Positions 35,223 through 41,983 of a stretch of 46,430 nt of DNA are shown piece by piece. A program made the translations under genes and the position numbers. The stretch is from a bacterium (GTDB taxonomy: Bacteria > Cyanobacteriota > Vampirovibrionia > Obscuribacterales > Obscuribacteraceae): NCBI GenBank assembly GCA_016124935.1, contig WGMS01000016.1, forward strand, positions 1 through 46,430, written 5' to 3'. Positions within the stretch are counted from its first letter, which is position 1, and every line of letters begins with the position of its first letter. The notes beneath the pieces were generated by a model, which saw only the letters and a program-made list of their open reading frames with translations, was not told the origin of the DNA and did not search any database.

Positions 35223-36404
35223 TTACATAAGCGCGTCGAAAATCTGCTTGAGCAAAGACTTGAGCGGTATTACCGATGCCACCAGAGGCAGCGCCGGAAG
35301 ACAAATGACGACTATATAGCCGACGATGAAAGTCCGGTCGAACAGTACCGGTCGCATATTCATAACAGTCTCGTATCCGGCGTTCATATCGGCCAGGGCG
35401 GATGGGTCGCAGGTGTCCAGAAGTTTTTCGTCACTGCCGGCACGATCGCCGAGCCAGCGCCCCGCGAAATCGCGATTCAGCTGACCGGTAAGCTTCCCAT
35501 ATGTAAAAGTCCCGTTCATCTTACAATTGAGCAACTGAGGCGTAAATACCAGTAAAGGTCCCGCGAAGACAAACAGCATCAGAATAAGAAAGAGCAAGGC
35601 CATATCGCTGAAGGACTCGAGTTTTAGATGCAGATAGTGCACTGCCTGTGCTATCACACCACAGACGGAGCACGATAGCGCAAAGGCGGCGATGCCGTAC
35701 TGAGCCTGGGTGAGTTTTATGAAGCTCAAACCGCCGACCCCATCAGGATGAGAGGCGATTATTCTGAGACGATAGCGAGATACTCTGAAGAGGAAATAAA
35801 CCCAGAGAATATAATCGAAAAGCCAGCTCATCACTATAAACCTAAAGAGGGGCTGACTGAAAAAGGCGTTGTAAAAACCTGCCGGTGTAAGAGAGCCGCT
35901 GGCCGCATCGATATGCCAGCTCGATGCGTCGATGCTAAAGGTAAGCCCTGTTCCGCAAAACGCCAGAACGAAAGAAAAAAGCAGCAATACCAAATCAGCC
36001 ACCATAGAATTACGCACCGCGAAAACCCGGACTACCATAGCCTTGAAACTATCGAGGCTCTCTGCGGCGATCATGCCTTCGAACCGCTCGATAGATTTAG
36101 CCATCCAGGGACGAATAGCCAGATCGGAGAGAATCAAAATTGGTGCTACCAGTAGATCCCGGGTGAGTGTGATGGAATCTTTATAGACCGGCATCTCCAC
36201 ACTACCTCCGAATTCGGTGCCGCTTATGATCGACAAAACAAGCAAAGGCAGAAAAGTGAACGCCGCAAAAAGCAAAGCGGCAAGAGAAACAGCCTGCCGA
36301 CTGGTCTTCGCTAATTTGAACAGATACATGAGCTTGACCAGACCGTTCTCTGGAATAGTGACAACCGAGTCCATTTCGTTATTTGATTCTTGGGATTCTG
36401 ACAA
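35223..36404 (-). CDS. Multi-pass membrane protein, unknown function
   Basis: 393-aa protein with about six or seven transmembrane segments: AVSLAALLFAAFTFLPLLVLSII, LTRDLLVAPILILSDLAI, MVADLVLLLFSFVLAFCGTGL, LFRFIVMSWLFDYILWVYFLF, YGIAAFALSCSVCGVIAQAV, MALLFLILMLFVFAGPLLVF and FIVGYIVVICLPALPLVASVI. No transport or enzymatic signature is recognised. The open frame begins at a TTG with a distant AAGG; the ATG ten codons later (36374) is an alternative. It is convergent with the HemQ-like gene, 12 bp apart. Confidence 0.75.
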   Translation of the reverse strand: MSESQESNNEMDSVVTIPENGLVKLMYLFKLAKTSRQAVSLAALLFAAFTFLPLLVLSIISGTEFGGSVEMPVYKDSITLTRDLLVAPILILSDLAIRPWMAKSIERFEGMIAAESLDSFKAMVVRVFAVRNSMVADLVLLLFSFVLAFCGTGLTFSIDASSWHIDAASGSLTPAGFYNAFFSQPLFRFIVMSWLFDYILWVYFLFRVSRYRLRIIASHPDGVGGLSFIKLTQAQYGIAAFALSCSVCGVIAQAVHYLHLKLESFSDMALLFLILMLFVFAGPLLVFTPQLLNCKMNGTFTYGKLTGQLNRDFAGRWLGDRAGSDEKLLDTCDPSALADMNAGYETVMNMRPVLFDRTFIVGYIVVICLPALPLVASVIPLKSLLKQIFDALM

Positions 36405-37017
36405 TGGCTCTGGACCTTAAAAAAGAGGAGAAATACAAAGAGTGACTGGGCGTCAGGCTGTCAAGACGAACATCCGGACAAAGACGCTCTCTAAGCTCGC
36501 TAATAGTAACCCAGTCGGGCTGGATGCGAACACCGCAACCTGTCCAATAAATTATGCTGCAAATCCGCTAAATCCGGCTCTTGTCGGAAATTATCCGCAG
36601 TGCATTAGTTAAATCAACTTGAAGTTGGGTAAGAAATATGCAACGATAGACATGCTCTAAGTCTGAAAGAGCATCGATCCGGCGGTCGCCGGCTTAGTGC
36701 CCCCGATAAGCGCAGATCGATCTTAAGACCAGACCATTCTCAAGATATCTGAAAAAGGATATTTTCTGTCCGATATAGCAGGCTCCTTCGAAGCTGCATA
36801 TTCTGGATACAGTTAACTTGATTAGATAGAACACGGGCAAAGCATTCGAGTCATTCGAGCAGCCGAGAATCTACCCGCAATAAGCATTCCGTAGATCCAT
36901 CGAAGTACAAGAATCGAAGTACAAGAAATGATTATGCCCGCCGAAAGGTCTTCAGACTGCTTCGCATCGTTTATCGATGCCAAAACAATACATATGCAGG
37001 CGCAGGTGAATAAACCC
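36405..37017. other. 613-bp region with clustered inverted repeats upstream of the RRM gene
   Basis: I support no gene here. From about 36610 to 36722 several inverted repeats cluster: CAACTTGAAGTTG, ATGCTCT (36652-36658) with AGAGCAT (36668-36674), CCGGCG-GT-CGCCGG (36679-36692), and ATCGATC (36673-36679) with GATCGAT (36715-36721) enclosing the last hairpin. Further on is a 14-bp tandem duplication at 36899-36926. This could be a structured long 5' leader of the RRM gene or a separate small RNA; neither is demonstrated. Confidence 0.4.
36899..36926. repeat. Two tandem copies of a 14-bp unit
   Basis: ATCGAAGTACAAGA occurs twice without a gap, about 90 bp before the RRM protein start codon. 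Nothing further is recognisable. Confidence 0.9.
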
Positions 37018-37302
37018 ATGCAAACAAAACTCTTCGTGAGAAACCTATCGAAACACACCACAGAATCCTATCTTCAAAAACTATTCGAAGAGTTCGGAGA
37101 AGTGAGATCGGCGATGATCGCCACGGACAAATACTCTGGAAAGTCTCGCGGATTCGGTTTCATCCAGATGAAATCCTCCGGAGATGCCAGGTCGGCTATA
37201 GAGTCCCTGAACAAGAAAAAAGTGCACGGTCGAGTGCTCCATGTAGCCTTCTCCGAATCCCAGGAGAAGAAGAGAAGCACCGCCTACAGCTATCTCTATT
37301 AA
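37018..37302 (+). CDS. RRM-domain RNA-binding protein
   Basis: 94-aa protein consisting of one RNA recognition motif. RNP2 is LFVRNL (5-10) and RNP1 is RGFGFIQM (44-51), with the aromatic residues that stack on RNA in both. It ends with a short Lys/Ser/Tyr tail. Single-RRM proteins of this size are characteristic of Cyanobacteria and relatives, where some are cold-inducible or bind mRNA. The ATG at 37018 begins directly at the domain and has AGGTG upstream; the open frame reaches 36928 but those residues are not RRM-like. The long structured region upstream may carry its leader. Confidence 0.93.
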   Translation: MQTKLFVRNLSKHTTESYLQKLFEEFGEVRSAMIATDKYSGKSRGFGFIQMKSSGDARSAIESLNKKKVHGRVLHVAFSESQEKKRSTAYSYLY

Positions 37303-37333
37303 CCCAGTTAGAAGTCGCTCTGCCAATCAAGAA

Positions 37334-38983
37334 TCAGGCATTTAAAATGCCCTGGATGCGTTTGTCTATCTTAGCCGCCTCCTGCTCGCGTTCGCAGATG
37401 CGCAGAAGATTGGCGTAATTCTCAAGAAAAAGAACCAGATCCCTGTGTATGGGACCAACACTGGATTCCATTATCTTCAAGGCTTTCAGATAAGTCTGCT
37501 CGGCTTCCGGATAACGGCCCTGCACCTTCAGGCAATTGGCGTATTTATTCAAAGTCTGGGGCAATCTAGGATCTCCCGGGGCAAACTGCTCTGCCAGCTC
37601 TATGGCCTGTTCGAAATGGCGCTCGGCTTCATAATGGTTGCGAGAAGCCATGGACTGCTGGCCGGCCACATTGTGCATATGCCACAGACCACTATTGGCC
37701 TGGGGTTTTCCGCTTTCAGCCGGCGCTTCCTCTGCCGCCCCCGCCTGAGCCATGAAAGTCTGACTCAAACCGCTAGAACTGGCGGCTGAGGCTGCCTCTT
37801 GCGGCTGCTGTCCTTGAATATATGGAGAGCCGGTCGGTCTCTTTAGATTTAGAGCCTGATGCAGACCGGAAGCCAGGATGCCGCCCTGCGGAGGAGCCGA
37901 CGCCGGAGCCGCCTCCTGGGCCTGGCCTGAGCCCATTTTTGGAAACAAGGGATTATCCGTGCTGGTCCCCCGCCCTTTCTTCCATCGGTTGCCGAGCCCG
38001 GCGCCGCCGCCAGCTACTATGGACGGACTGGCAGGCCTGGCTATGGCTTTGACCTGGGTACCAATCTGGGTGGTCTCTTCCAGAGCCACTGCCAAATCTG
38101 CTGCATTCTGAAAGCGATGCTCGGGGTCTTTGAGAATGCAGCGGTGGATAAGGCTTGCGATTTGAAGCTCCTGCTCGGAGCGACAGAGCGCCGCCAGGGG
38201 TCTGGGGGATTCGTTGAGGTGCATCTGTATGGTCTGCATGGCGTTCTCACCCTTAAAAGGCGGCTGCCCGGCAAAACACTCATACATCACGCAACCCAGA
38301 GAATAGATATCGGCCCTTGAATCGACACTATGCCCCCGGCACTGTTCGGGGCTCATATAAAGAGGGCTGCCTATCGCTTCGCCGGTGGCGGTAAGCTGTT
38401 GCATGGTGACACCGCTATCGGCAAGCACTTTAGCGATGCCGAAATCGAGCAGTTTCACATAGCGATCCCCTTCGATGACCTGCATCATGATGTTGCTGCT
38501 CTTAATATCGCGGTGGATGACATTTTTGCGATGAATATAATTGAGCGCTTTGAGCGCCTGACCGAAGACCTGGATGAAGTCCTCGTTACTGCAGCGCCCG
38601 TATTTCTTGACCATATCTCCCAGGCTGGCGCCCTCGACATACTCCATGACGAAAAAGGGCTCTCCTTCTACCGTATAGCCAAAATCAAATACAGCGACCA
38701 GATTGGGATGGGAGAGTTGCCCGCCGGCTTTCGCCTCGGTTTCGAATCTGGAGAGGCTGGAGCGGTCTTGCAATAGCTCTAAATTTAGAACCTTGATCGC
38801 GACCAGTTTATTGAGCTGAGCATGGCGGGCTTTCAAGACCGTGCCCATACCGCCGGAGCCCAGAATGCCAAGTAGCTCGTAGCGATCCGGCGGAATCCTG
38901 GGGATTCGCTCCTGGCCGGAAGGAGGACCGCCGGACGGCGGATATTGCGGAGGCGGCGGATGCTGCGACATGCGCTTATTCAA
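37334..38983 (-). CDS. Ser/Thr protein kinase with C-terminal TPR repeats
   Basis: 549-aa Hanks-type kinase. The glycine loop is GSGGMG (42-47), with the ATP-binding Lys64, a salt-bridge glutamate near 83, catalytic HRDIKSSN (157-164, Asp159), DFG (180-182) and SPEQ (211-214). The kinase domain ends near 300. A Pro/Ala/Gln-rich linker (about 310-440) is followed by TPR units (about 445-545: NTLKYA-like NKYANCLKVQGRYPEAEQTYLKAL; FLENYANLLRI). There is no transmembrane segment, so it is cytoplasmic, and the TPR part probably recruits partners. The frame opens with a TTG, and the ATG four codons later (38971) is equally possible; neither has a clear ribosome binding site. Its targets are unknown, although TPR proteins abound nearby. 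Confidence 0.93.
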   Translation of the reverse strand: MNKRMSQHPPPPQYPPSGGPPSGQERIPRIPPDRYELLGILGSGGMGTVLKARHAQLNKLVAIKVLNLELLQDRSSLSRFETEAKAGGQLSHPNLVAVFDFGYTVEGEPFFVMEYVEGASLGDMVKKYGRCSNEDFIQVFGQALKALNYIHRKNVIHRDIKSSNIMMQVIEGDRYVKLLDFGIAKVLADSGVTMQQLTATGEAIGSPLYMSPEQCRGHSVDSRADIYSLGCVMYECFAGQPPFKGENAMQTIQMHLNESPRPLAALCRSEQELQIASLIHRCILKDPEHRFQNAADLAVALEETTQIGTQVKAIARPASPSIVAGGGAGLGNRWKKGRGTSTDNPLFPKMGSGQAQEAAPASAPPQGGILASGLHQALNLKRPTGSPYIQGQQPQEAASAASSSGLSQTFMAQAGAAEEAPAESGKPQANSGLWHMHNVAGQQSMASRNHYEAERHFEQAIELAEQFAPGDPRLPQTLNKYANCLKVQGRYPEAEQTYLKALKIMESSVGPIHRDLVLFLENYANLLRICEREQEAAKIDKRIQGILNA

Positions 38984-39035
38984 CTGTTGTAGTAATACGA
39001 GCGGCTGCTATTGACATGCCCTATAGAGGACCAGC

Positions 39036-40628
39036 CTAAACTTTAATGAGGGCTCTAGAGACAATATCAGCTTCGGAAAAGGGTCTTTTCTCGCCCCGGA
39101 CATACTGAAACTTCTGGTGACCGAATCCGGCGATCAAAAGTGTGTCGCCCGGCTGCATCGACCGAATCGCGGCTTCGATGGCCTGCTCCCGCCCCGCTAT
39201 CTCGCAGGCGCCTGCCGCACCACCCATGATATCACGGCGGATTTTCTCCGGCTCTTCGCTACGCGGATGACCATCGGTGACAAAGACCCTGTCGGCAAGC
39301 TCGACCGCTACTGCTCCCATCTCGGAGCGCTTACCGACATCCCTGTCACCATTGCAGCCGAAGACAACGATAAGCCCACCCCTGGTAAAGACTCGGCAGG
39401 CGGTGAGCGCCGCCCTCAAGCCATCCGGGGTATGGGCGTAATCGACCACCACCCTGCCACCGCCTTCTGTATTGGCGATGGTATTCATGCGACCTTCCAC
39501 CTCGTCGATAGAAGAAAGCGCCTTTACCGCGTCTTCTACCGGCACCCCGGAGGCTATGACGATGGTCAGAGCACAAAGGGCATTATTGATTTGAAACTCA
39601 CCGAAAAGCGAAAACGGAACACTATATACTTTGCCGGCCACTTGCAATTCAAGAATCTGGCCTTCGCCCTCATTGCGGTTAGAGAGAAGCTTGACGAACT
39701 CTCCGCCTCTTCCAAAAGACAAAATCTCATGACCGCTATCGCGGCAGATTTCAACAACTCTATTACCATGATCGCTATCGACATTGATGACGGCATGGCT
39801 GCCCCGGGGCAGGACTTCTGTAAACAGGGTCATCTTGACCCGAAAGTACTCTTCCATGGTGCCGTGAAAGTCGAGATGGTCCCGGGTCAGATTGGTAAAA
39901 GCGCCGATATTGCCCTGACAATGATCGAGCCTGTTCTCGAAAAGAGCATGGCTGGTCGCTTCCATGGCGACATACTGGATATCTTTAACGGCAAGTTCAT
40001 TGAGCATCTTGTGCATGAACACGGTCTCGGGCACAGATAGAGCGACATCTCGGCGCCACACTAAAGAGCCGTCGGTAAGGACACCGCCCAGATTACCCAC
40101 CGAACAAGCCTTCAATCCGCAAGCCTGCCAGAGCATCCGGCAGAAATTGACCACCGAGGTCTTACCGTTTGTGCCGGTGACCAGGGCTATATTAGCCGGC
40201 TTGGATGCAGGAAAGAGCCGAGAGCATAATAAGCCTTCGATAGACAGTGGGTTTTCGTGATAGATAAAAGGGACAGGGTATTCACCACGGCTGACACTGC
40301 TGTCGGTTAGGATAGCGCAGGCTCCGGCTGCAATCGCTTTTTCTATAGAGTGCCTGCCGTCCATTCTTACGCCATACCGGCTCGTGTCCACGGTCTCGCA
40401 CTCTGCCGCCAAATATAGAGTTCCGGAAGAGCAGAGATCCGGTGATGTCGAAATATCTAAGATATCCAGCGCAGCCAGAAGTTCGGCATAGGACTTAGAT
40501 TCGGAAACGGCATCGGACTCGGGCTCGGTCGTCACCGGAAGGTCTTGAAATAAAATAGGAAACAGCATCCTGCGCTTACCACTTGACACCATAAATATAG
40601 AGTCATGGGTATTTTGGCCCCTGGACAT
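39036..40628 (-). CDS. MurE-like Mur ligase with altered amino-acid-recognition motifs
   Basis: 530-aa ATP-dependent ligase of the Mur family. The P-loop is TGTNGKT (151-157), the middle domain has EATSHAL and TNLTRDHLDFHGTMEEYF, and the C-terminal domain has EGRMNTI and DYAHTPDGL. In canonical MurE these enzymes add the third amino acid to UDP-MurNAc-L-Ala-D-Glu. The diaminopimelate motif DNPR reads GHPR here (VTDGHPRSEEP), and the GHE glutamate is Gln (AGFGHQKFQ); the Arg is kept. The extra N-terminal 30 residues and an atypical domain 1 suggest a paralog. It is not in a cell-division cluster. The mobile cassette boundary lies 46 bp upstream of its start and may have changed its promoter. 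Confidence 0.85.
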   Translation of the reverse strand: MSRGQNTHDSIFMVSSGKRRMLFPILFQDLPVTTEPESDAVSESKSYAELLAALDILDISTSPDLCSSGTLYLAAECETVDTSRYGVRMDGRHSIEKAIAAGACAILTDSSVSRGEYPVPFIYHENPLSIEGLLCSRLFPASKPANIALVTGTNGKTSVVNFCRMLWQACGLKACSVGNLGGVLTDGSLVWRRDVALSVPETVFMHKMLNELAVKDIQYVAMEATSHALFENRLDHCQGNIGAFTNLTRDHLDFHGTMEEYFRVKMTLFTEVLPRGSHAVINVDSDHGNRVVEICRDSGHEILSFGRGGEFVKLLSNRNEGEGQILELQVAGKVYSVPFSLFGEFQINNALCALTIVIASGVPVEDAVKALSSIDEVEGRMNTIANTEGGGRVVVDYAHTPDGLRAALTACRVFTRGGLIVVFGCNGDRDVGKRSEMGAVAVELADRVFVTDGHPRSEEPEKIRRDIMGGAAGACEIAGREQAIEAAIRSMQPGDTLLIAGFGHQKFQYVRGEKRPFSEADIVSRALIKV

Positions 40629-40725
40629 GAACTTGTCCAGCTTCAGAGTCTCATTCTTTCGCCCTCCTATAAATGGCTCTGTTGCAAAAACCGACTAAAT
40701 TTCCAGGTACCGGATCGCGTGCGAT

Positions 40726-40768
40726 AGCTCTGGGTTGCGCCTCGGTGCGGTCAATCAGCCCCAGAGCT
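40726..40768. other. Long hairpin upstream of the toxin-antitoxin promoter
   Basis: AGCTCTGGG (40726-40734) pairs perfectly with CCCAGAGCT (40760-40768) around a 25-base loop. A small ATCGC-GT-GCGAT repeat lies just before it. It may be a transcriptional insulator, an end of an older element or a folded RNA. Confidence 0.45.
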
Positions 40769-40801
40769 GGAGCCTGGAGCAAACCGCTTAGCGACGTACT
40801 T

Positions 40802-40880
40802 GACTTATACGTCAATCCATAAAAACTTGCCAAGTACGGCAAGATGCCGTACAGTAGATAGTAACTTGACCTATATGACA
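40802..40880 (+). promoter_or_regulatory. Toxin-antitoxin promoter with nested operator palindromes
   Basis: TTGCCA (40827-40832) and TACAGT (40850-40855) are 17 bases apart, a plausible sigma-70 promoter. Overlapping it are the perfect repeat GTACGGC (40834-40840) / GCCGTAC (40846-40852), the repeat CTTGCC/GGCAAG, and flanking TTGAC-N6-GTCAA and ACTTG/CAAGT repeats. Such symmetry fits autorepression by the ribbon-helix-helix antitoxin. Confidence 0.55.
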
Positions 40881-40901
40881 AGTCGCATGGAGACTATTGA
40901 A

Positions 40902-41183
40902 ATGGCAGTTAAGGATAAAAAAGAAGAGAGACTGGAAGCCCGCTGTTCCTCTGAGGTTAAGCAGCGCATTGAGCGTGCTGCAGAGCTGCAGGGACGTTCG
41001 ATTACAGATTTTCTTGTGTCCGCAGCCGATGAGCAAGCCTGCAAGATAATCGAGCAGTATCAAGTCGTGAAACTGACTGTTCAGCAAAGTGAAGCCCTGG
41101 CATGTGCTTTGCTTAATCCGCCGGCAGCTAACGCTAAGGCTGTCGCTGCTATGCGTCGGTACAAGAAGAAGATGGGAGCCTAG
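40902..41183 (+). CDS. DUF1778 (TacA-like) ribbon-helix-helix antitoxin
   Basis: 93-aa protein. The N-terminal ribbon-helix-helix (about residues 8-50) reads EERLEARCSSEVKQRIERAAELQGRSITDFLVSAA, the standard DUF1778 pattern that binds operator DNA. The C-terminal part (about 55-90), with VVKLTVQQSEALACALLNPP, is the family's toxin-neutralising segment. The ATG at 40902 has GGAG nine bases upstream; starts at 40887 and 40800 lie within the promoter region and are less likely. The toxin start codon follows its stop after one base. It acts as antitoxin and autorepressor by family knowledge. Confidence 0.92.
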   Translation: MAVKDKKEERLEARCSSEVKQRIERAAELQGRSITDFLVSAADEQACKIIEQYQVVKLTVQQSEALACALLNPPAANAKAVAAMRRYKKKMGA

Positions 41184-41184
41184 C

Positions 41185-41775
41185 TTGGAAAAAGCACCGC
41201 AGGTCCTACCCTACAGAATAGAGCCGTGGCGAGAACATTTGGACGCGACGGCTTTTTCTTCTGGGATGGAGCGGATTGACAGGTACATAAAAGAGCAGAC
41301 GAAAAGGGACTTGTCCAGTCATGTCTCTCTTGTTTTTGTGCTCACGGAGCTGGATTCGAACATAATTAGGGGCTTCTACTCACTCTCTGCTTTGGGGATT
41401 GTTTTCAACGACCTACCGAAAAGCGTTCAAAAGAGACTGCCTAGATATCCGCAAGTTGGTGCAACCTTGCTGGGTAGGCTTGGTTTAGACCTAGCTTACA
41501 AAGCTAAACTCCTTGAAGACCTGGGGGAGAACCCGCGCTTGGGAGAATTCTTGGTTATTGATGCACAGAAAAGAGCTTTAGAAGGAGCGACCGGGACAGT
41601 AGGCTCAGCCCTGATGGTTATCGATGTACTTATGCCGACCGAAGAAGAGCAAGCTGCTGGGGTCAGAGACCCGATGACGTTCTATACCGAGTATGGATTT
41701 CTTCCTTTCCCTGACGACGATAGACGTGTATTCAAGCCAATTAGAACAATTGAACAAGAGTACGGGGAAGCATGA
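41185..41775 (+). CDS. GNAT-family acetyltransferase toxin (TacT-like)
   Basis: 196-aa GNAT-fold protein starting at a TTG one base after the antitoxin stop, with GGGAG six bases upstream. Family features are the FSSGMERIDRYIKEQ opening, a central GFYSLSALGIVF strand, the GATLLGRLGLD strand and the C-terminal DPMTFYTEYGFLPFPDD. In known TacT-type toxins the enzyme acetylates charged aminoacyl-tRNA and stops translation. The acetyl-CoA loop, usually QGxGxG, is unusual here (GENPRLGEFLV) and follows an inserted KAKLLEDL segment, so activity may be changed. The TTG start would keep toxin yield below antitoxin. It is coupled to the antitoxin gene. Confidence 0.9.
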   Translation: MEKAPQVLPYRIEPWREHLDATAFSSGMERIDRYIKEQTKRDLSSHVSLVFVLTELDSNIIRGFYSLSALGIVFNDLPKSVQKRLPRYPQVGATLLGRLGLDLAYKAKLLEDLGENPRLGEFLVIDAQKRALEGATGTVGSALMVIDVLMPTEEEQAAGVRDPMTFYTEYGFLPFPDDDRRVFKPIRTIEQEYGEA

Positions 41776-41873
41776 TTTCAAGCTGGTCGTCTTGGAATCA
41801 GCAGATTGAATGTCACATTCGAAGCAAGAGCCGTTAGGCTAGAAACAGCCGTCAATAGACGATTTCAAAGATT

Positions 41874-41983
41874 GGCTCTGTTGCAAAAATCGATTTTGGG
41901 CAGAATTCGGCGATCATAAATGGCTTGGTTGAGCCATTTAGTAATTTGAAAAGCGCCGAATTTTCAGTTTTTGCAACAGAGCC
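41874..41983. mobile_element. 110-bp MITE-like hairpin element with IS6-like termini
   Basis: GGCTCTGTTGCAAAAA at 41874-41889 and its reverse complement at 41968-41983 enclose 110 bp. Further inverted sequence lies inside (AATTCGGCG against CGCCGAATT), and there is a central hairpin TAAATGGCT (41917-41925) / AGCCATTTA (41932-41940). There is no coding content except that its right end supplies the last 14 codons and the stop of the primase-like gene. Its left end is a direct copy of the terminus at 40675. Confidence 0.8.

Larger units (their letters stand above)
40675..41983. mobile_element. Transposase-less cassette bounded by IS6-like terminal inverted repeats, carrying a toxin-antitoxin pair
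   Basis: GGCTCTGTTGCAAAAAC begins at 40675 and its exact reverse complement ends at 41983, so 17-bp perfect inverted termini enclose 1309 bp. The terminal sequence resembles IS6-family ends (GGxxCTGTTGCAAA type). Inside are only the DUF1778-GNAT gene pair and non-coding DNA; there is no transposase. No 8-bp target duplication is seen at the flanks (CTATAAAT versus GCTTCTCT). It could have moved through a transposase acting in trans, or be the deleted remnant of a composite transposon. Confidence 0.7.

Noticed and set aside
36822..37061. 79-codon minus-strand frame with two hydrophobic stretches
   Set aside because: It overlaps the start of the RRM gene on the other strand, has no ribosome binding site and is most likely a chance frame.
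39117..40040. 307-codon plus-strand frame opposite the MurE-like gene
   Set aside because: It is the antisense shadow of a clearly coding Mur ligase and shows no family resemblance.
40675..41983. Full IS6-family insertion sequence
   Set aside because: The termini resemble IS6 ends, but no transposase frame or DDE motif is present and no 8-bp target duplication is seen, so only a cassette or MITE is claimed.
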